NCBI GenBank assembly: GCA_020809705.1
Contig: CP085831.1
Location: 310,001-374,000 of the forward strand
Direction: 5' to 3'
DNA: 64,000 nucleotides
Source of the DNA: Calonectria ilicicola
Taxonomy: Eukaryota; Ascomycota; Sordariomycetes; Hypocreales; Nectriaceae
The notes under the pieces were generated by a model. That model did no database searches. It was not told the DNA's origin and saw nothing but the letters and a program-made list of their open reading frames with translations. The position numbers and the translations under genes were made by a program. How positions within the stretch are numbered: position 1 is the first letter of the stretch; each line of letters begins with the position of its first letter. This document shows positions 62,209 to 64,000 of this stretch, one piece after another.

Positions 62209-63944
62209 TTAGGTCACTTTGGCGCTGCTGCTTACTAGCAGAAAGTTCCAATGTGACCATATTGTGTGCCGGCCCCCGATACATGCGACATATAGCGCAG
62301 AAAATCCCGAAGCTGAAAATAATGAGGCGCCAACGTAAGCACTAGCCGTAATCCTCGAGCACACCAAACGGAAGATTGTAGCAGCCTTATTCGAAGTGGA
62401 AATAATGCGAACCATGAGAATGACGGGGGGTGGGGGGTAACTGGTTTCTACCAGTCATCCTTTTTATCCCCTCCAGTCTTGCCGGATCACGTAATCCATA
62501 TGAGCCTGAACAGTAAACCTCCATAAGAGAGAATAAATATCACCAATTCTACTACCAAGATTATTGACTGATAAGTTGACTTCTTTTGCATGATTTGATA
62601 AACCAGTGAGTGCTGTTATTTAACATCGCGAAAAATATAATATCCCCTGTCTGTGGTTAAAAATCAGATTTTGAAGATGAAAATCCGTTATCACCAGCTC
62701 ATTCAATTAAACATAATGTGTCCATGACAAGTTGACTGCTTTGGTCGTTCTTTTACGACAGAGTAAAAACGACGGGGGTGAATGGCCTACGCTCGGATAG
62801 ATTCTTATAATCAGTAGTCAATTTTACGGTTGCAATCTACCATATCATTAATCTTAAATTCTTCTGACCTAAACTTCCTCTCTTATTTAACATTGGATAT
62901 CTTGGAGCATTGAGAGTTTTATTAATGGAGGAATCAATGCAAAAGTCTAGACAAGTCGAAAACAGAAATATTGAAGAAATATTACGTGGATCAACGCAAT
63001 TCAATGAAAACCCAAACCATGATTGTTATCGTGCACGATCGATCACTTCATTATATTTCTTGTATTGACCGTGTTGGGGGAGAAATCGGCATTTTGTGCC
63101 GTCTTTCTCACTGAGGCATGAATACGCGGGGCTGGTTTCGACGCCGTTAGCCGCCACCACGGTGCCGGCGAAGCCAAGGGATTGGAACGGCACATGGCCG
63201 CCTCAACGCTAAGAGACCAAGCCAAAAGATAGTAAAGGGGGCAATATTGCCAATATCCGGCGGTCAATTAACTCGTCCCAGTGGATTTCTGTAACAAGAA
63301 CGCGTTTCGATACACAGAAATCGTTTCTTTCGACATCACCTCTTTCATAGCATCGAGTGAATGTTTTGGAATGTTATCCGAACTGGTGTTCATATTAGCG
63401 TTTCCAATCTAGCCGTTACCTCTGTTTACCACTAAACCTTCTTGTGGAGATCGGGAAAATTCCCGAAAAGGAAATGCGGTGACCCATGCGACTGGTAATT
63501 GATGGCTTCGGCGCAGTATCAAAATTGAGTTAGCTTCATCTGTCGCCCCTCTCCACAGGGCTGAGGAGGCGACTATCCGGCCTCGTTGGCCTAGGACGAA
63601 TCATGTTCAAAATCCAATAGTCCCTTTTAGCTCCCAAGATCGCATCCAAAGCAGGTGCTAGTGTCGCATTTGCTTAAAGGTATCTGGAGTGATATGGTTC
63701 GACTTGGAAGGCACTAGCTGGTTTAGACAACGTTCTCGACCGAAAATGCTCCTCAGCTTGATCTCCGACACACCAAATGACTCTACTACACTCTTGCAGC
63801 CAAATTACCGGAGCCTATAGCAAGAGATTTAGGTCGTCTTCTGATGTATGTAGGGCCCTGTTAAAATGTCTATAAATTCAGGGTGATCCCATTCTGTTGG
63901 AAGGACACTCAGGAATTCATCCAGTGAACATCAATTCAATCAAC
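62209..63944. other. Intergenic
   Basis: No supported gene. The frame 63043-63267 (-) shows no motif. Confidence 0.45.
63871..63880 (+). promoter_or_regulatory. TATA-like element
   Basis: TCTATAAATT lies about 70 bp before the ATG at 63945 and is the likely core promoter of the truncated gene at the window end. Confidence 0.5.
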
Positions 63945-64000
63945 ATGCGTGCCTCTGTCCTCTTGAATATTGCCTCGGCAGTCGCCGCCAGCGCGTCACC
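63945..64000 (+). CDS. Secreted protein, 5' end only (runs off the window)
   Basis: The first 18 codons read MRASVLLNIASAVAASAS, a signal peptide. A TATA-like box and a CA-rich leader (CATCAATTCAATCAACATG) precede it. The identity cannot be judged from this fragment. Confidence 0.6.
   Translation, partial: MRASVLLNIASAVAASAS

Overview
The window is nuclear DNA of a filamentous ascomycete. The evidence is short GT-AG introns (46-97 bp) with CTAA/CTAAT branch sites, a HET-domain gene, a STAND/NACHT gene, a HeLo-domain gene, a Zn2Cys6 regulator, a bZIP gene of the DUF3425 type, and about 12 kb of extremely AT-rich retrotransposon DNA with the C-to-T mutation pattern of repeat-induced point mutation (RIP). 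No rRNA, tRNA or CRISPR array was seen.

Left part (1-17 kb) has mostly intact genes. These are a small secreted protein (360-982), a second tiny secreted candidate (3822-4046), and two tandem minus-strand signalling genes. The first of the pair encodes an HSP70-like ATPase domain fused to a complete protein kinase (5943-9387). The second encodes a HeLo-like helical domain fused to a catalytically dead kinase (10265-12105), an architecture resembling MLKL-type cell-death executors. A secreted GDSL/CE16-type esterase (12932-13991) and a Zn2Cys6/AT-hook transcription factor (15163-16491) follow.

Middle part (17.3-37.0 kb) is a retrotransposon block. A Ty3/gypsy chromovirus with a perfect 5-bp target duplication (17273-24404) carries gag, a pol interrupted by TAG/TAA codons, a chromodomain, and a spliced antisense gene between pol and the 3' LTR. 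Right beside it is an older gypsy element (24436-37032) into which a relative of the first element inserted on the minus strand (26438-33337). These two are RIP-degraded almost to pure A+T.

Right part (37-57 kb) is a gene graveyard. It holds a broken bZIP regulator, a frameshifted P450, two broken and two intact SDR oxidoreductases, a broken tannase/feruloyl esterase and a broken S41-type secreted protease. Every nonsense codon can be explained by a C-to-T (or complementary) change. The bZIP + P450 + SDR set looks like a decayed or partial metabolic cluster, but no backbone synthase is in the window.

Far right (57.7-62.2 kb) has a NACHT-type ATPase gene and a HET-domain gene that converge with only 8 bp between their stop codons. 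This is a possible incompatibility or immunity pair. The HET frame has an in-frame TAA near its N terminus and a GC-AG intron. The window ends in the signal peptide of a new secreted-protein gene (63945). All gene models were spliced by eye; no search or transcript data were available.
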